Assembly (NCBI GenBank): GCA_964034945.1
Contig: OZ035962.1
Coordinates: 88,142,650-88,206,649, forward strand
Length of the DNA: 64,000 nucleotides
From: Chrysopilus asiliformis
Taxonomy: Eukaryota; Arthropoda; Insecta; Diptera; Rhagionidae
Reading direction: 5' to 3'
Shown here: positions 50,901 to 62,205 of the stretch, one piece after another
Layout: each line of letters opens with the position of its first letter
How positions within the stretch are numbered: position 1 is the stretch's first letter
The notes under the pieces: generated by a model
Database searches by the model: none
What the model was told of the DNA's origin: nothing
Seen by the model: the letters and a program-made list of their open reading frames with translations, nothing else
Translations under genes and position numbers: made by a program

Positions 50901-52672
50901 TCTTCAAATCTTATGAAATTTCCAAAAAAAAATCGCAAAAATTCCCATATAAAAAAACTTTATTTCGGCAATGAATTTAGTGGGGGATTTAGGTGCGGAG
51001 GGGGAGGGGGGGGGGGGGGGTATAAAATGACATGCAGAACAACCCACTATAAGGCGAAGAGTTGATATATGAACGCGACACTTTTTAAGAACAGCCCCTA
51101 GAGTATTTTTTTTTTTAATTATATTAAAAATCGTTAATTTTTTATCTTGCAGAAGAGGAAGAAGCAAAACGTCAAGCGGAACGCGATCGCGAAGAAGAAA
51201 AGGAGGAACTTGAGTCGGTGTCGGGTGGAAAATCGTCGATTAAACTCAAGGCGTCCGACATTTATTCCGATGATTCCGGCAGCAGTGAAAGCGAAGAGGA
51301 AAAACCCTCGGAAAAACGTTCAGCGGGTGGTAGCAGTAGTCGTTCGTCGAGCGATTGGGAGGATGAGGAGAAAACGCAAACTGTTAAGAAACCAGTCTAC
51401 ATTTCCACAAAAGAAGAGCTCAACAAGTTGCGTTTGTCGCGTCATAAAATGGAGCGTTTTATAAATCTGCCAAATTTTGAAAATGTTGTCCTCAACTGCT
51501 TCGTACGCATCAGCATCGGGAATAACAATAGCAAACCGGTATATCGAGTTGCGGAAATTGTGGGCATCGTGGAAACGGCAAAAATTTACATTCTAGGCAA
51601 AACCCGAACAAATAAGGGCATGAAATTGCGACATGGTAGCCAGGAACGAGTATTCCGACTGGAATTCATTTCGAATCAGGATTTCACGGAGGGCGAATAC
51701 GACAAGTGGGTGAAAATCTGCATAACCACAAATGTTCCCCTGCCGACGATAGATTTCCTTGAGGCCAAATCCAAGGAGATTCGGGAGGGGATGAACTACG
51801 AATTCAAGGACGAGGATGTGGCGAAGATAATCGAGGAGAAGAACAGATTCCGGCAGAGACCCACCAATTACGCTATGAAAAAGACCTGCCTGATGAAGGA
51901 ACGCGACGCGGCTTTGTTGCGTGGCGACGATGAAATCGCTAGGGAGCTCAGCACGCAAATCGAAGAGTTGGAAAGTCGCGCCAGTGAGCTGGACAAGAGA
52001 CGCACGATGAGTATTAGTCTGATATCGTATATCAACGACAGGAACCGGAAACGAAACGTCGAGGAGGCGGAGAAGGCGATTATGGAAGAGGTGAGAGCCT
52101 CCAAGGGTATGAAAGTCGAGGATCCGTTCACGAGGCGATCGACTAAGCCGAGAATGTCATTTAAGAGTGTTCAAGAATCTAAGGAGGAGATCCTCATTGC
52201 ACCGCCGGCGCCACCGCCGCCCGGCCGAAAGAAGCCCGAGGAGGACAAGAAACCCATGTCCAATTCAAATGAACACAATTTGTATTCGCTGCACGATTTT
52301 GAGATCGATTTGGATGTTCCATTGCCGAGTAAGTATGGGGTTGTTTTTTTTACACTCAAGCAACATTTATGTCGATGCCAGAAACAGGCTCCTAGTGGGG
52401 TTTCAGAGCAGACATTAGGAGGAATTTTTCGGATCTGAAAACGTCCATAAAAATAATTTTTTTTTATGATCGATAAGCCGAGAAATTCCAATATTTAGAA
52501 TTGAAGAAATGCTTTTTCCACCATTTTTACGACGAAACTTAATGAACTTCTTTTTATATTTGCAGTAAACCCCGTGAGTGTGCTTCCAAAAGCCGTGGCA
52601 AAGGCACCGGACTCGGCACCGAAACGATCACTTAATTTAGAAGACTACAAAAAGAAACGTGGGCTCATTTAG
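47929..52672 (+). CDS. Rtf1: Rtf1, Plus3-domain subunit of the RNA polymerase II Paf1 complex
   Basis: Exons 47929-48003, 48662-49580, 51153-52328 and 52566-52672; GT-AG introns in phases 0, 1 and 1; 759 codons (758 aa). The N-terminus is Ser/Asp-rich ([13 protein letters not shown]), followed by Lys-rich and acidic stretches and a charged helical region around [21 protein letters not shown], the histone-modification region in the family. The Plus3 domain is at about residues 416-523 (from [18 protein letters not shown] to [12 protein letters not shown]). The C-terminus [14 protein letters not shown] is the typical Rtf1 end. The protein binds phosphorylated Spt5 and supports H2B ubiquitination and transcription elongation in the nucleus. 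Length is close to Drosophila Rtf1. Intron 2 holds family C/F-type repeats and intron 3 a single arm of a TIR element. Confidence 0.96.
49870..50530 (-). repeat. Dispersed repeats in Rtf1 intron 2
   Basis: ATAATAAAGTATTGTATTCA, then CTGTCTGTCAGTCTGTCTGT, ACCGTTATCCGTTATCTTTT and GTCGTAGATTTTGTAGAAGA. It is an inverted relative of the copies at 9200 and 22030. A run of G near 51001-51020 lies further on in the same intron. Non-coding. Confidence 0.55.
52373..52494. mobile_element. Solitary arm of the long-TIR element in Rtf1 intron 3
   Basis: CAGAAACAGGCTCCTAGTGG through AAGCCGAGAAATTCCAATA matches the right arm of 22603-23267. The second arm is absent. Confidence 0.6.
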
Positions 52673-52813
52673 CTGACACATATTTCCTACTATTATTATT
52701 ATTAATCAAACAAAATTCAAATGTCTTACGTGTTAAGGAAGGAAAATGAAAGGAAGGAAAATGAAATCAATAAAAAAAAATTAATCAACAACCTACCTAC
52801 ATAAATACATGCA

Positions 52814-52819
52814 AATAAA
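52814..52819 (+). promoter_or_regulatory. Candidate Rtf1 polyadenylation signal
   Basis: AATAAA about 140 bp past the stop codon; another AATAAA lies near 52769. Which one is used cannot be told. Confidence 0.4.
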
Positions 52820-53630
52820 ATTAATTAAAAACAAATGAAATATTTAGAACGTAATTGAAATTACACATAATCCAATGGTTGTTATAAAAGAATATTTTAC
52901 TTATTTTCATTATAATTTCAAAAGCAAAGAAACGCGAAATATGTTTTGTCGGACATTGATTGATTTGAAGACGCTCTTAGTTTTCTTTTTAAACCACAAA
53001 TATTTTCTTTTTCAATTGTTATACAGTTTAAAAATAAATATCTGACGTTGTAGAGTTAAAAAAAAATAAAAATGTGACTATTATTATTGTACAGTAGTCC
53101 CCGCTCATTTTAAGAGCAACGAAAAAGTTGCAAGTGAGTAAAAGAATACGTGAAAAATCTTCGTAATTATGCGGTTTTACAATTAACCGGCATTTCTGAA
53201 TTTCAATTATTTTCATATTTTAAGGTTATGAAAACTTGGGGCTATGCCTTTTTTGAGTTCAAAATTGAAAAGAATATCCGCTACTCATAATTTAAGTTTA
53301 AAGAATTGTTTTAGGTTCTATTTTTTTTTTTAGTTTAATTAAATTATTATCAGTGTATTTGTAAATCACAAAAACCAATAAGTAAATAATATATATTAAT
53401 AAAATTAAGAAATACATTAAAGATTTCAATGTAATGTAAATTTGTTTTGTTTTTTAACGATTATCACGATGTTTTTCCTAGAAGAATGGATAAAAGCACA
53501 GTTCGGTTAACAGCACACATTTTATCTAGTTCCCCCTCCCTCCTTCCCCTTTCCTTTGGTAATTGAAGATAACGGCATTTCCATATAAGATTCATTCATT
53601 CCTATCAATTGGATTTCTAGATGTACAGTG
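52820..53630. other. Intergenic, AT-rich, no gene seen
   Basis: Nothing with coding character or clear repeat structure was found between the Rtf1 end and the tandem repeat starting at 53637. A pyrimidine-rich run (TTCCCCCTCCCTCCTTCCCC) is at 53529. Confidence 0.4.
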
Positions 53631-53880
53631 GAACCAAAGATTAGATATTCTGAAGATAAGCAACAACAGAACTTTTCATAAAGCTTTTTAAAATGTGTGG
53701 AAAATACTGTAGTTATGAATATCAATCAAGTAACACATACAATTTAAATATTTTTGGTTTTATGACAGTTAAGCGTCAAAATATAAAGGAAAATATTTCC
53801 GCTGTCGGATTTTTTTGTGACGCCAACATTTGTTCTGGGTTTCTTATCTTTACGAGTATTTATCTAATCTTTGGTGGAAC

Positions 53881-54186
53881 CCCAAAGAGCAGTGGTTCAA
53901 ATCCCACTCAGGGCAAAATAATTCGGCTTGAATTTGGAACTTTTCTGCTCATGGACCTAAACACGGACCAGTTTGGTCTTTGCCTCCCGCCGCCTGAATA
54001 CTCCTCCAAGCTCTGTAACAGGACACAATGGACAATAAGGCTGTCGCGCCAAATCTTCGTTGCAGTGTGATGACGAGTATTCAGAGTGTGAATGGATTGT
54101 ATGAATGGTTGAATGAATGATGTCTTGAGCTGTGCTTCGGCATTAGAGGCAATTTGCCTAAGCTCCTGGCATAAACATAAAAAAAA
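53881..54186 (+). mobile_element. tRNA-type SINE, 5'-truncated
   Basis: GGTTCAAATCC at 53894-53904 is a perfect RNA polymerase III B box within AGTGGTTCAAATCCCACTCA, the T-arm of a tRNA-like head. No A box was found, and the sequence starts right after the tandem unit, so the head is truncated. The body runs about 300 bp to GGCATAAACATAAAAAAAA, an A-rich tail. Confidence 0.5.
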
Positions 54187-54224
54187 CCCCAAGATTAGAT
54201 ATTCTAAAGATAACCTATGGACTA

Positions 54225-54561
54225 CATTAGACTTTTTTCCAGATTGAATTTAAATCCAATCACGTAAAAGTCTAATGGAGACTCAAAAAATCTTGCATCA
54301 TGATTTAAATCTCCTTACTGTCATGATTGTTTCGGCAACTGAAAAGTAGGATTTTTTTTTTGACACTTGTTCAGTCAAATTGGCCGATTTTTAGTTGGCT
54401 GCCCTAATTACCTCCTGGTTGACATTTCTTAGCACGCTATAGAGACACAATAAATATGAAAAATCATGACAGAAAATCCCCACGCGCTGATTTCACTATT
54501 CACCAAAATATGGAGTGGGGGAAAAATCATGATTTTTAAAAGTCTAATGGAGTCGTGGGGT
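54225..54561 (-). repeat. Dispersed repeat family E, copy 2 (inverted)
   Basis: Starts ACATTAGACTTTTTTCCAGA and ends AGTCTAATGGAGTCGTGGGG, an inverted version of 719-1068. It interrupts copy 2 of the tandem repeat between ATTCTAAAGATA and AGCAACAAC. Confidence 0.7.
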
Positions 54562-55159
54562 AAGCAACAACAGAACTTTTCATAAATCGTTTAAAATGTA
54601 TGGAAAATAGTGTAGTTATGAATCTCAATCAAGTAACACATGCAATGTTAATATAAATATGTATTTTTTTAGACTGTTTGACAGTTAAGCGTTAAAATAT
54701 AAGGGAAAACAATCATTTTGCATTGCTTGCAGGGCATACCTACTAAAGAGTCCATTTCCGCCGGCGGATTTTTTTGGACCACCAAAATTTCTTCTAGATT
54801 TCTTTCCTTTATTTACCTAATCTTTGGTGGAAACTTCAAAACTTCATAATAACGAAATTCTATCATAATGCGTTATTTTGGTGGAAACTTCTAAACTTCA
54901 TAATAACGAAATTCTATCTTAATTCTTGAACGGTTCTATCAAAAACAAAATTTTCAACTTAATATCCACCATTGAATATGTACAAATATAGAAGAACAAT
55001 GATTAGTTTTCACCTTGGGCCGATGGTGGCGATAGTGATCATTTTTATGTAATATAGTAGCTTTTAGTTTAGATTCAAATTGAGAATTTCCCCACAAATA
55101 TCCCAGACCAAAAAGCACGCACACATTTAAGAAGCAAAGCGGTTTGCGTTGATTCTTAT

Positions 55160-55324
55160 GACCCCGTTCACATTGGTTGAAATAGTCCGCCTAATTCTGA
55201 CAGAAACTGGCAACATTAGGGCAAGGTGAGGAAGTGGGGCTCAGTCCCACTTCCTCACCTTGCCTTAATGGTGCCAGATTCTGTCAGAATTAGGCGGACT
55301 ATTTCAACCAATGTGAACGGGGTC
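55160..55324. mobile_element. 165-bp hairpin MITE
   Basis: GACCCCGTTCACATTGGTTG pairs with CAACCAATGTGAACGGGGTC; almost the whole length pairs around AGTGGGGCTCAGTCCCACT. TAT is present on both sides, suggesting a 3-bp target duplication. Confidence 0.82.
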
Positions 55325-55527
55325 TATGGTGTCATACGAGGAATGAACTCAACACGTACAGCACACAATGATAAACCGCGATCATTGCGATTACAAATTT
55401 CCCATTGTGCTTAAAGTTTTAGGGTATTTTAGTTAATACACATACCTAAGCTTTAAGTTTGGGGGATTTTTATTTAATACTTGAACCGCAGACACTTTCG
55501 CCACCATCGGCCCAAGGTGAAAACTAA

Positions 55528-55911
55528 TGCTACGTTTACACGAATGACAAATTTGTCATTTTTTTCTTGTCATAATGTTAATTCCCGTGTAAATGGCATA
55601 ATTTTTGTAATTTTTTCTGTCAGAAAATGTCAATCTATCATAAAAGAATGAACTTGTCCATTCTTTTATCCCAGATTGTCATTCGTGCAAACGCAATATT
55701 AGTTATGACAACTTTAGTATTCAACTTTTGTCATAACTAATATTGCGTTTGTACGAATGACAATCTGGCATAAAAGAATGGACAAGATCATTCTTTTATG
55801 AGAGATTGACATTTTCTGACAGCAAAAATTACAAAAATTATGCCATTTACACGGGAATTAACATAATGACAAGAAAAAAATGACAAATTTGTCATTCGTG
55901 TAAATGTAGCA
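55528..55911. mobile_element. 384-bp near-perfect palindrome, TAA target
   Basis: TGCTACGTTTACACGAATGA pairs with TCATTCGTGTAAATGTAGCA, and the arms continue for about 185 bp each. TAA lies on both sides (55525-55527, 55912-55914). It interrupts the right arm of the element at 54964-55955, whose left arm gives the empty site. Fits a Harbinger-type target. Confidence 0.88.
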
Positions 55912-56152
55912 TAATCATTATTCTTCTATATTTGTACATATTCAATGTATCCACCCATATTTCGATTGTCCTTTCAGTTTACATGTTTTTTGTGATAGAA
56001 TTCTAGTTTTTGAAACAGTCTTCTGTTTTGTTTTGTTTCTAGTTTGAAATTTTTTTCCAAAGCAGCCACTTTGGACCTCAACTTGGAAGCATTGCTGCGC
56101 CATTTTCTATGTCTACTGCTTTATAAACAATTTTTTAAATAGTTTCAATCAT

Positions 56153-56531
56153 CATACTAATATATAAAAATGAGTTGGTGTCTGTCTGTCTGTTCCTCTT
56201 TCACGCAAAAACGACTGAACCGATTGACTTGAAATTTGACATGAGTGTCTGTGGTAGTTCTGGTTCCAACATAGTCATACGGAAAAGTAGCGCGAGGGGT
56301 GGGGGAGTAAGGGGAGGGGGTAAAGTGATTTCGAAACTTATTTTTTGCGCTATGTTACTCTTTCGCGGGGAAACTACTGAACCGATTGGCCTGAAATTTG
56401 GCATAGATGTTCGTCGGGGATCCAGCCCCAACATAGACCCACTAAAAAGTTTTTAAGTTCTTTCCGGTTTTCTTCGTATTCTAAAACTTAGACAAAAAAC
56501 TAAACCCGGCAACGACGGGTATGCAAGCTAG
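56153..56531 (+). mobile_element. Short Helitron-like element
   Basis: Starts near TCATACTAATATATAAAAA, has CTGTCTGTCTGTTCC and ACTGAACCGATTGGCCTGAA, and ends CCCGGCAACGACGGG, a short spacer and CTAG followed by T. It shares the start with 39275-40404 and the terminal hairpin with the inverted end at 37851. Confidence 0.6.
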
Positions 56532-57215
56532 TGTTAAACAATAACGAAGATATTGCTTGTCCATTTTCTTGAAAAAAAAATTACCAAGTCACACTAGAAT
56601 GCTGCTTTAAAGTCACTAGTGTGACCATCGGAAAACTGTGAAAATCAACCTTGTTTTCAGTTTTTTAAAAGAATTTCTTCTATTTAAATTCCATAAAAAC
56701 GGTACTTAAATTCGATTAAAACATTTTTCGTTCAAATTTGTGATAATGACCAAAATATTTGAAAATTTCTACGGAGAATTTTAACGGACATCACTTTCAC
56801 GACGACCACACTCTAGTCTAGTTTTATATAATCACTCTATGTGAAAAAAGTCAGATATTTAAACTTTTATTTGGAAAAGCTCTAGCTTTGAAATCATGAA
56901 TATAGATGTCACTTTCACGTGGCTAAACTCATAGTACAGGAGAAACTAAAGTGCGTCATTGAGGGACCCTGAAATGCAATAGGCACGTGTAATATTCAAT
57001 TTACAAGAAAATGGGATACAAAAGCCATGAAAGACTCTTTCTGGTATTTTTTTTATGCAAAAACCTAAAAAACAACAGAATGTCTTTCGAATGTTTTACG
57101 AAAATGTGTTTCATAGTTAAAAACTAAAAATAACCAAACGAATTCAAAAATGTTCTAAAGCTGTTGGTTTAAAACGCCCAGCTGACCCACAGTTTTTTGT
57201 TTTTACGTTTGTGGG

Positions 57216-57277
57216 GATAAATTTTAGAATTTTTAGGATAAATTTTAGAATTTTTAGGATAAATTTTAGAATTTGTC
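57216..57277. repeat. 21-bp tandem repeat, 3 units
   Basis: GATAAATTTTAGAATTTTTA repeats three times. The surrounding 56540-57590 contains nothing else that could be supported. Confidence 0.75.
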
Positions 57278-57589
57278 ATATAGTTGAGATTAAACAAGAA
57301 CGAATTTTTCTGCTGCCAGGAAGGGCTTGGTAGTTTGAGCGCTCTTTTCATCAGCGATTTGAAAATATCAACTCTACCACAAGTTAAAACGAAATTAATT
57401 TACAATAGTTTTTATTTCTGTGACATTCTTTGGTTAAAAAGGTTAAAATTTAACCTCAAAAACGTACAAATAAAAAACTGCTGGCTGCCAACAGTTTTTA
57501 TACGTGGCAAGAGTGTAATTTATAAAAAATTTTAAAAATAATTAACGATGAATGTTTCCACAATTTCGCCAGAAAAATTTCCCTAGTTC

Positions 57590-57935
57590 CGTTTCACACG
57601 TTTCGAAAAATTCCCACTATCCCTTGCACAGCTTTCCGAGTGAGAGGAAACCTCGAGTTGGAAAATCCAAGTGGAACTGCTGAAAACTGAATCATCTTCT
57701 CGAGTTTTTCAGAGGAACAGTTCGAGTTCTGTCCGTTTTTGGTCATTTTCCATCGCGAATTATTTCTAATCGAGCACACATTTCGCTATATATTTAGGAA
57801 TTCGGGTGTTTTAGCTACAGGTAGTACAAACTCGTTCGAGCGGTGAAAAGTAAAGTTAATTGCGGCAGACAGGATTAGCACATTTTTTGGAATTTAGCAT
57901 TTTGGAAGGAGAAACATAGCCCAACTGCAAATATG
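57590..57935 (+). other. Possible first exon ending in a start codon
   Basis: GC-richer, non-repetitive sequence runs up to CTGCAAATATG followed directly by GTATGT, a good splice donor. If real, the exon is all 5' UTR plus ATG, and the coding sequence would resume beyond a long intron to the right, perhaps outside the window. No second exon was identified, so this is a suggestion only. 57936-59210 has the same composition and would be intron 1; the 167-codon plus-strand frame in it (58146-58649) has no recognisable domain. Confidence 0.3.
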
Positions 57936-59443
57936 GTATGTTGAATTTCCGATTAGATAAAATTGCTTATCGTTAAGTGCCGTTTGGAGTTATCTTCCAA
58001 TGGAAATCGAAATAATTTCGGGCTTGAGGTTTTTTTTTTGCAATTTTGTTCATATTTGGAAAAGTTCCGCCCGCCGTGGTGTGCATTCGTTCTACAGTGT
58101 CGGTGAAGGTTCGTTGAATCGCGACACAGCAGTAGATGAGATTGTGTGCGAGCTGCTGTGAAGGGTTGGAGCCCCCTTTTTGCCGGCTTTCGTGAATTTC
58201 AAGCGCTTTTCTGCGATTCAAAGCATCCTTTTTGCAGGACCTTCACTTTTCTAAACCCCCAATTGAAAAATGTACCACGAAGCTCGATTTTTCACTGGAA
58301 TTGTAGTTCGTTGGTGGCAATTCGCCATGCCGCTGGTGCGATTGCCAAAGAGGCTCCATGGTCTTTTTTGTGGCCATTCCATCTCGTTTTGTCGCACGGA
58401 TTTACTCTATGGAACGAGCAGGAAGGCAGCACATTCGAGCTAATGATTTATTTTAATATCTCTCTTGGTGTGTGTGAAGAAGTCGCCCCACACAGCGAAG
58501 CCATTTCACGCCCAATTCGTCATCGAATGTCGGGAAAAATGCAAGGAAACTTTCAAAATCATCTCCAGTCGGCATTGTTTCGATACTCTCTTCACCCGCA
58601 GTGCATTTTCCGCGGTATTCCGTCAAAATTGCATCTTCAAAACTCCTGAATTCGCCAGAAATTTGCGGCAAAACCCCTTCAGATTCGCATGATTACCGGC
58701 TAGACTGAATGCTTATAAATTTGCGGGAGGCTCCGGGGACTCCGTATCGACGAGGTTCATGCCATATATGGTTTTTTCAAAGATGCGAGACACACACACG
58801 GACACGGCTCGGCGAGATGCACCAACACACACGGCACGACTGCACGGTGACGCATTGTTCCTTTCCATTATGCTTCTCTCGGCGTTGCGTTTTTCAGCGA
58901 TTTTCCAAACATTTTTCCACTCGAAGTTTCGTAAATCACTCCATTTTCCATTGCTTTTTCGTCTTCTTGAAATTTCAGTGGATTTCCTTGCTAGGAAATC
59001 TCCCAGACCTCGTCATCTGTTCGTTTTCGCAGAAATTCATCATAACCGAATGACTTGTCATTTTCTCATTTACGGAAATCTCTCAAGAACAGTTGCGAAT
59101 TTTATAAGCGGCTCTGATTTATGTTTTTTACGGCGGAGGCTGCGGTTTCCGACAAGCGGGTTGCCAGGTCATGTGTGTTTTCTATGATTTGCAACAACTG
59201 TTAGCGTGATTTAAAATTGGAATGTCTGTTAGCTTGATTTAAAATAGGAATATTGCACAGAAATGATGCAAAGCTTGTAAAAGGGAATTCAAAATTGGTG
59301 AAAATCTACTTTAAAAACCTTTTTTATGCTGGAAAGCACGAAATTTTAGTTTCATTTCGCGTGCGTGTGAATATAGAAGCGATACTATTCTCTCTTTCAC
59401 TCATACAGTCAATAGTTTGGATTTGTTTGTCAAAAAACTATTA

Positions 59444-59601
59444 AGCCCAATTAAGACTAACGATTACGATTGCTATTACGATTGCGATTGAAACATCTCG
59501 ACCAATGAGATCAAAGCTTTCAACGATAGGAAAATGAAAGCTTTGATCTCATTGGTCGAGAACTTTCAATCGTAATAGAAATTGTTAGTCTGGGTTGGGC
59601 T
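59444..59601. mobile_element. Harbinger-like MITE, TTA target, copy 2
   Basis: TTA on both sides (59441-59443, 59602-59604). The 158 bp form a long imperfect hairpin: CTCGACCAATGAGATCAAAG pairs with CTTTGATCTCATTGGTCGAG exactly. Related to 25100-25378. Confidence 0.8.
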
Positions 59602-59829
59602 TTAGGTCTTGTTTTTATTGAAGAAAATTTGCAGAAGTTTGGCTCTCGGCGAGTTATTTTGCAAGGAAAAACACTTAAAATTCGTAAAATTGCCGTTTTT
59701 TATTTATTGTAAAAAACTACATCATGAATTTTAGGTGGTTTTTCTTACGAAATGACTTGCCGAGAGCTAAACTTCTGTGGATTTTCGTCTGTGGAGACTA
59801 AGCATTAAACTGCTCCACACAGAGAAATG

Positions 59830-59900
59830 AAGGTTTTAAGCCTGCTGCAGCAAAGGTTTTAAGCCTTCTGCAGCAAAGCTTTTAAGCCTGCTGCAGGACT
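59830..59900. repeat. Tandem repeat, about 23-bp unit, 3 copies
   Basis: TTTTAAGCCTGCTGCAG recurs three times with one or two changes. Each unit contains the palindrome CTGCAG. Confidence 0.75.
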
Positions 59901-59984
59901 ATTTTTGCTATTACCAGCTTTTCTTGCATTAGATGTCTGTTCACCAACAGATGGCATCTGTCAACTCGCTGTCCGTTATTTATT

Positions 59985-60224
59985 TGGAGCAAGTGAAGTT
60001 AGCCTGTAATATGAGAACACGTTTGCGTGAGACAGGCATTGCGACGATGTAAGAGATTGGAAATTTAAGCATGCCAATAAGAGGTGTACAATTTTGGCCA
60101 GGACAAGTTAACATTACACTTGCACAAGGCAAACATCCGAAAATTATCGTGGACCACCCCGAAAATATAGTAGCCATGGCAGCCAAAGAGATCTATATCT
60201 CTACAAAAGGTTCTTTTTTGTAAA
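59985..60224 (+). pseudogene. Protein-like frame with one in-frame stop, unassigned
   Basis: A plus-strand frame reads QVKLACNMRTRLRETGIATM, then TAA, then continues in the same frame EIGNLSMPIRGVQFWPGQ and on through KIIVDHPENIVAMAAKEI to a stop near 60222. Composition is protein-like on both sides of the TAA, as expected of a gene fragment decayed by one base. I do not recognise the protein. The opposite strand also has an open frame (59980-60186), so the direction is not certain. Confidence 0.35.
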
Positions 60225-60229
60225 ATCAA

Positions 60230-61964
60230 ACTTTGCATTTCATCAAAACGATAATTTTAAGAAATATTTCAAATACCATAGATTAGTTATCGACGTTTCC
60301 GTGCAAGACAATCGTAACTTTACGGCATTCTTCAATGCATTCTTCGTGTTTGTCCAATGTGTGTATCGGCAAAATGACGTTGGCGCGAACGTTGACAGCT
60401 ATTCGATACCGTTGGCTTTTGAGCCAACATCCAAGCCAACTTAAAATGTCAAATTGACAGATGATAGTTGTAAACTTTGGACCGTATGTATAAAAATGAA
60501 CAAATGCTTATGCTCCAATTTTTTTTGAGAAAATTTTTTAGTTTGTATGAATAAAAGTCGATAAGTAAGCTTGCTTAACATTTGCTTTTAAACACTTGCT
60601 TTCGAAGTATAGAATTTACTCACTTTTGGTCACAAAAATTGGAGCATTTTCACCGAACAAGTGGAGTCTAAGCATGTCCTCATTTTTATGCATGCGGCCC
60701 ATTATATTCGCTGGTGTACTTGGAACAAAAGTGAATAACTAATATTGTTTTTAAAACTTTTACCAAATAATTTGGCCAACATGTTCCAATGTTGACCCAT
60801 CAGTCATTGGTACAATGACGGTTATTATATTTGAATGTGGCGTATTTCGTGACTTTTTTCGTTTTGTCTCTGTCGTGTTCAGATTTTGTCGTTATCTTCA
60901 TACGTGCCTTTGTTTGTTGTTTTGACGTTTGGAACATTGAGACAGGAAAAACATTAAAATCTATGTTTACTGCTTCTTAAATGATTTTCTTTTTATATCA
61001 AATGTAAGATAAATAAAATTAGGTATGAAAAATCATATTGCTGCCATTCAACAATTGCATTTTCATCATATTTGCTCGATGCCAACGCCACGACGGTTCG
61101 CATACAAGTGGCAAGAACAGTAAACAGTTTTCAGTTCAGCTAATCACAATTTTCGTAAAATTCTACGTGCCTCACCCCTACAAATCCCCCACTTCATCTT
61201 ATCGTCACTTCGGCATGTCAGGAAACACACCATATCAAGGTCCAAACATGCACAATGTGTGGAACAGGCATAATACATTTTTTCAACGTTTATATGTACA
61301 ACTAAAATAAGGTGCGAAATGTCCTAAAAACCTGACACTAAACTTCATTTTCCCGTTGAACCAAACACCGTTTTAAAGCGAAGTTCAGGTTATTAAACCT
61401 CAGATTAACGTCTGGTAACCCGGTCTTAGCTCATTTTATGCTTCTAATCATGTCACATTCATTTTATCTATTTATAGTATTGAGAAAAAAAAGCCATCAC
61501 TGTAACACAACATTGAAATGGATAAATTTATTCGTTTTAAAAAAAAAACTGCTAACTGCTGACACACACATCAAGCAGCAGAGATACGCATCGATCGAAA
61601 AGGCGAAGTTGATTGAACCAGTTTACAGAATAATGCACCATATTTGCATGCGATTCGCATTTGCACTTCACTCTAATTGGGGATCATGGAAATAAAATAG
61701 CGAAATCTATTGACGGATTTAAATCGTTCGGTGGATTAAATTGGATGAAAGTGCATTTGATGCGATGGTCATTAAAAATTATGTTTTATGTTCGAAAAAT
61801 TTAACTAAAAAAGGCAATTTTATATGATGCCTTAAGGTTCTGATTTTAAATGTGCATTTTTTTAAAGAACGACTCGAACCGCTTCGAAAAAATACGGCAG
61901 CTGTGAAAAACCAGTCAAGCTAATGCCCGATTGACATTATGCTGGTTGCCAGCTGCTTTATTGA
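60230..61964. other. Intergenic, no feature supported
   Basis: No palindromes with clear ends, no recognised repeat family and no coding frame above background. Short frames at 61038-61310 and 61438-61695 have no domain. Confidence 0.4.
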
Positions 61965-62205
61965 CTAACAACTAGTGATGGCAACGATTAATCAAATGAT
62001 TGCATTAATCGATTATTTTGTTTTGATATGTCGATTAATCATATCACATTTTTCCTTTCAATTTAAAAATATGTAATCGATTAATAGGTAAATAATCGAT
62101 TTTTTATTTTTTTTTGAACCTGCTACTACTACTATACTGGCAGATCTACTATTATTTCCTCTCCCAGTTATTCGTTTTAGATCTATTACAAATTTATTTA
62201 GAGTT

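Larger units (their letters stand above)
53637..54845 (+). repeat. Two tandem copies of a ~250-bp repeat, both split by insertions
   Basis: Copy 1 is 53637-53880 and copy 2 is 54190-54845: both begin AGATTAGATATTCT and end TAATCTTTGGTGGAA, sharing AGCAACAACAGAACTTTTCA and GACAGTTAAGCG. A SINE-like piece lies between them and a family E repeat lies inside copy 2. Confidence 0.7.
54964..55955. mobile_element. TIR element holding two hairpin MITEs
   Basis: The left arm (ATTGAATATGTACAAATATA ... CACCTTGGGCCGATGGTGGC) is mirrored by the right arm (GCCACCATCGGCCCAAGGTG ... TATATTTGTACATATTCAAT). The right arm is split by the 384-bp hairpin element at 55528-55911, and the loop holds another hairpin at 55160-55324. 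Confidence 0.75.

Noticed and set aside
53886..53960. Complete tRNA gene
   Set aside because: There is a good B box and T-arm, but no A box, acceptor stem or anticodon arm could be folded; a truncated SINE explains it better.
58146..58649. 167-codon plus-strand open frame
   Set aside because: No recognisable domain, and it lies in a GC-richer stretch where stops are rarer; overlapping frames on both strands are also open.
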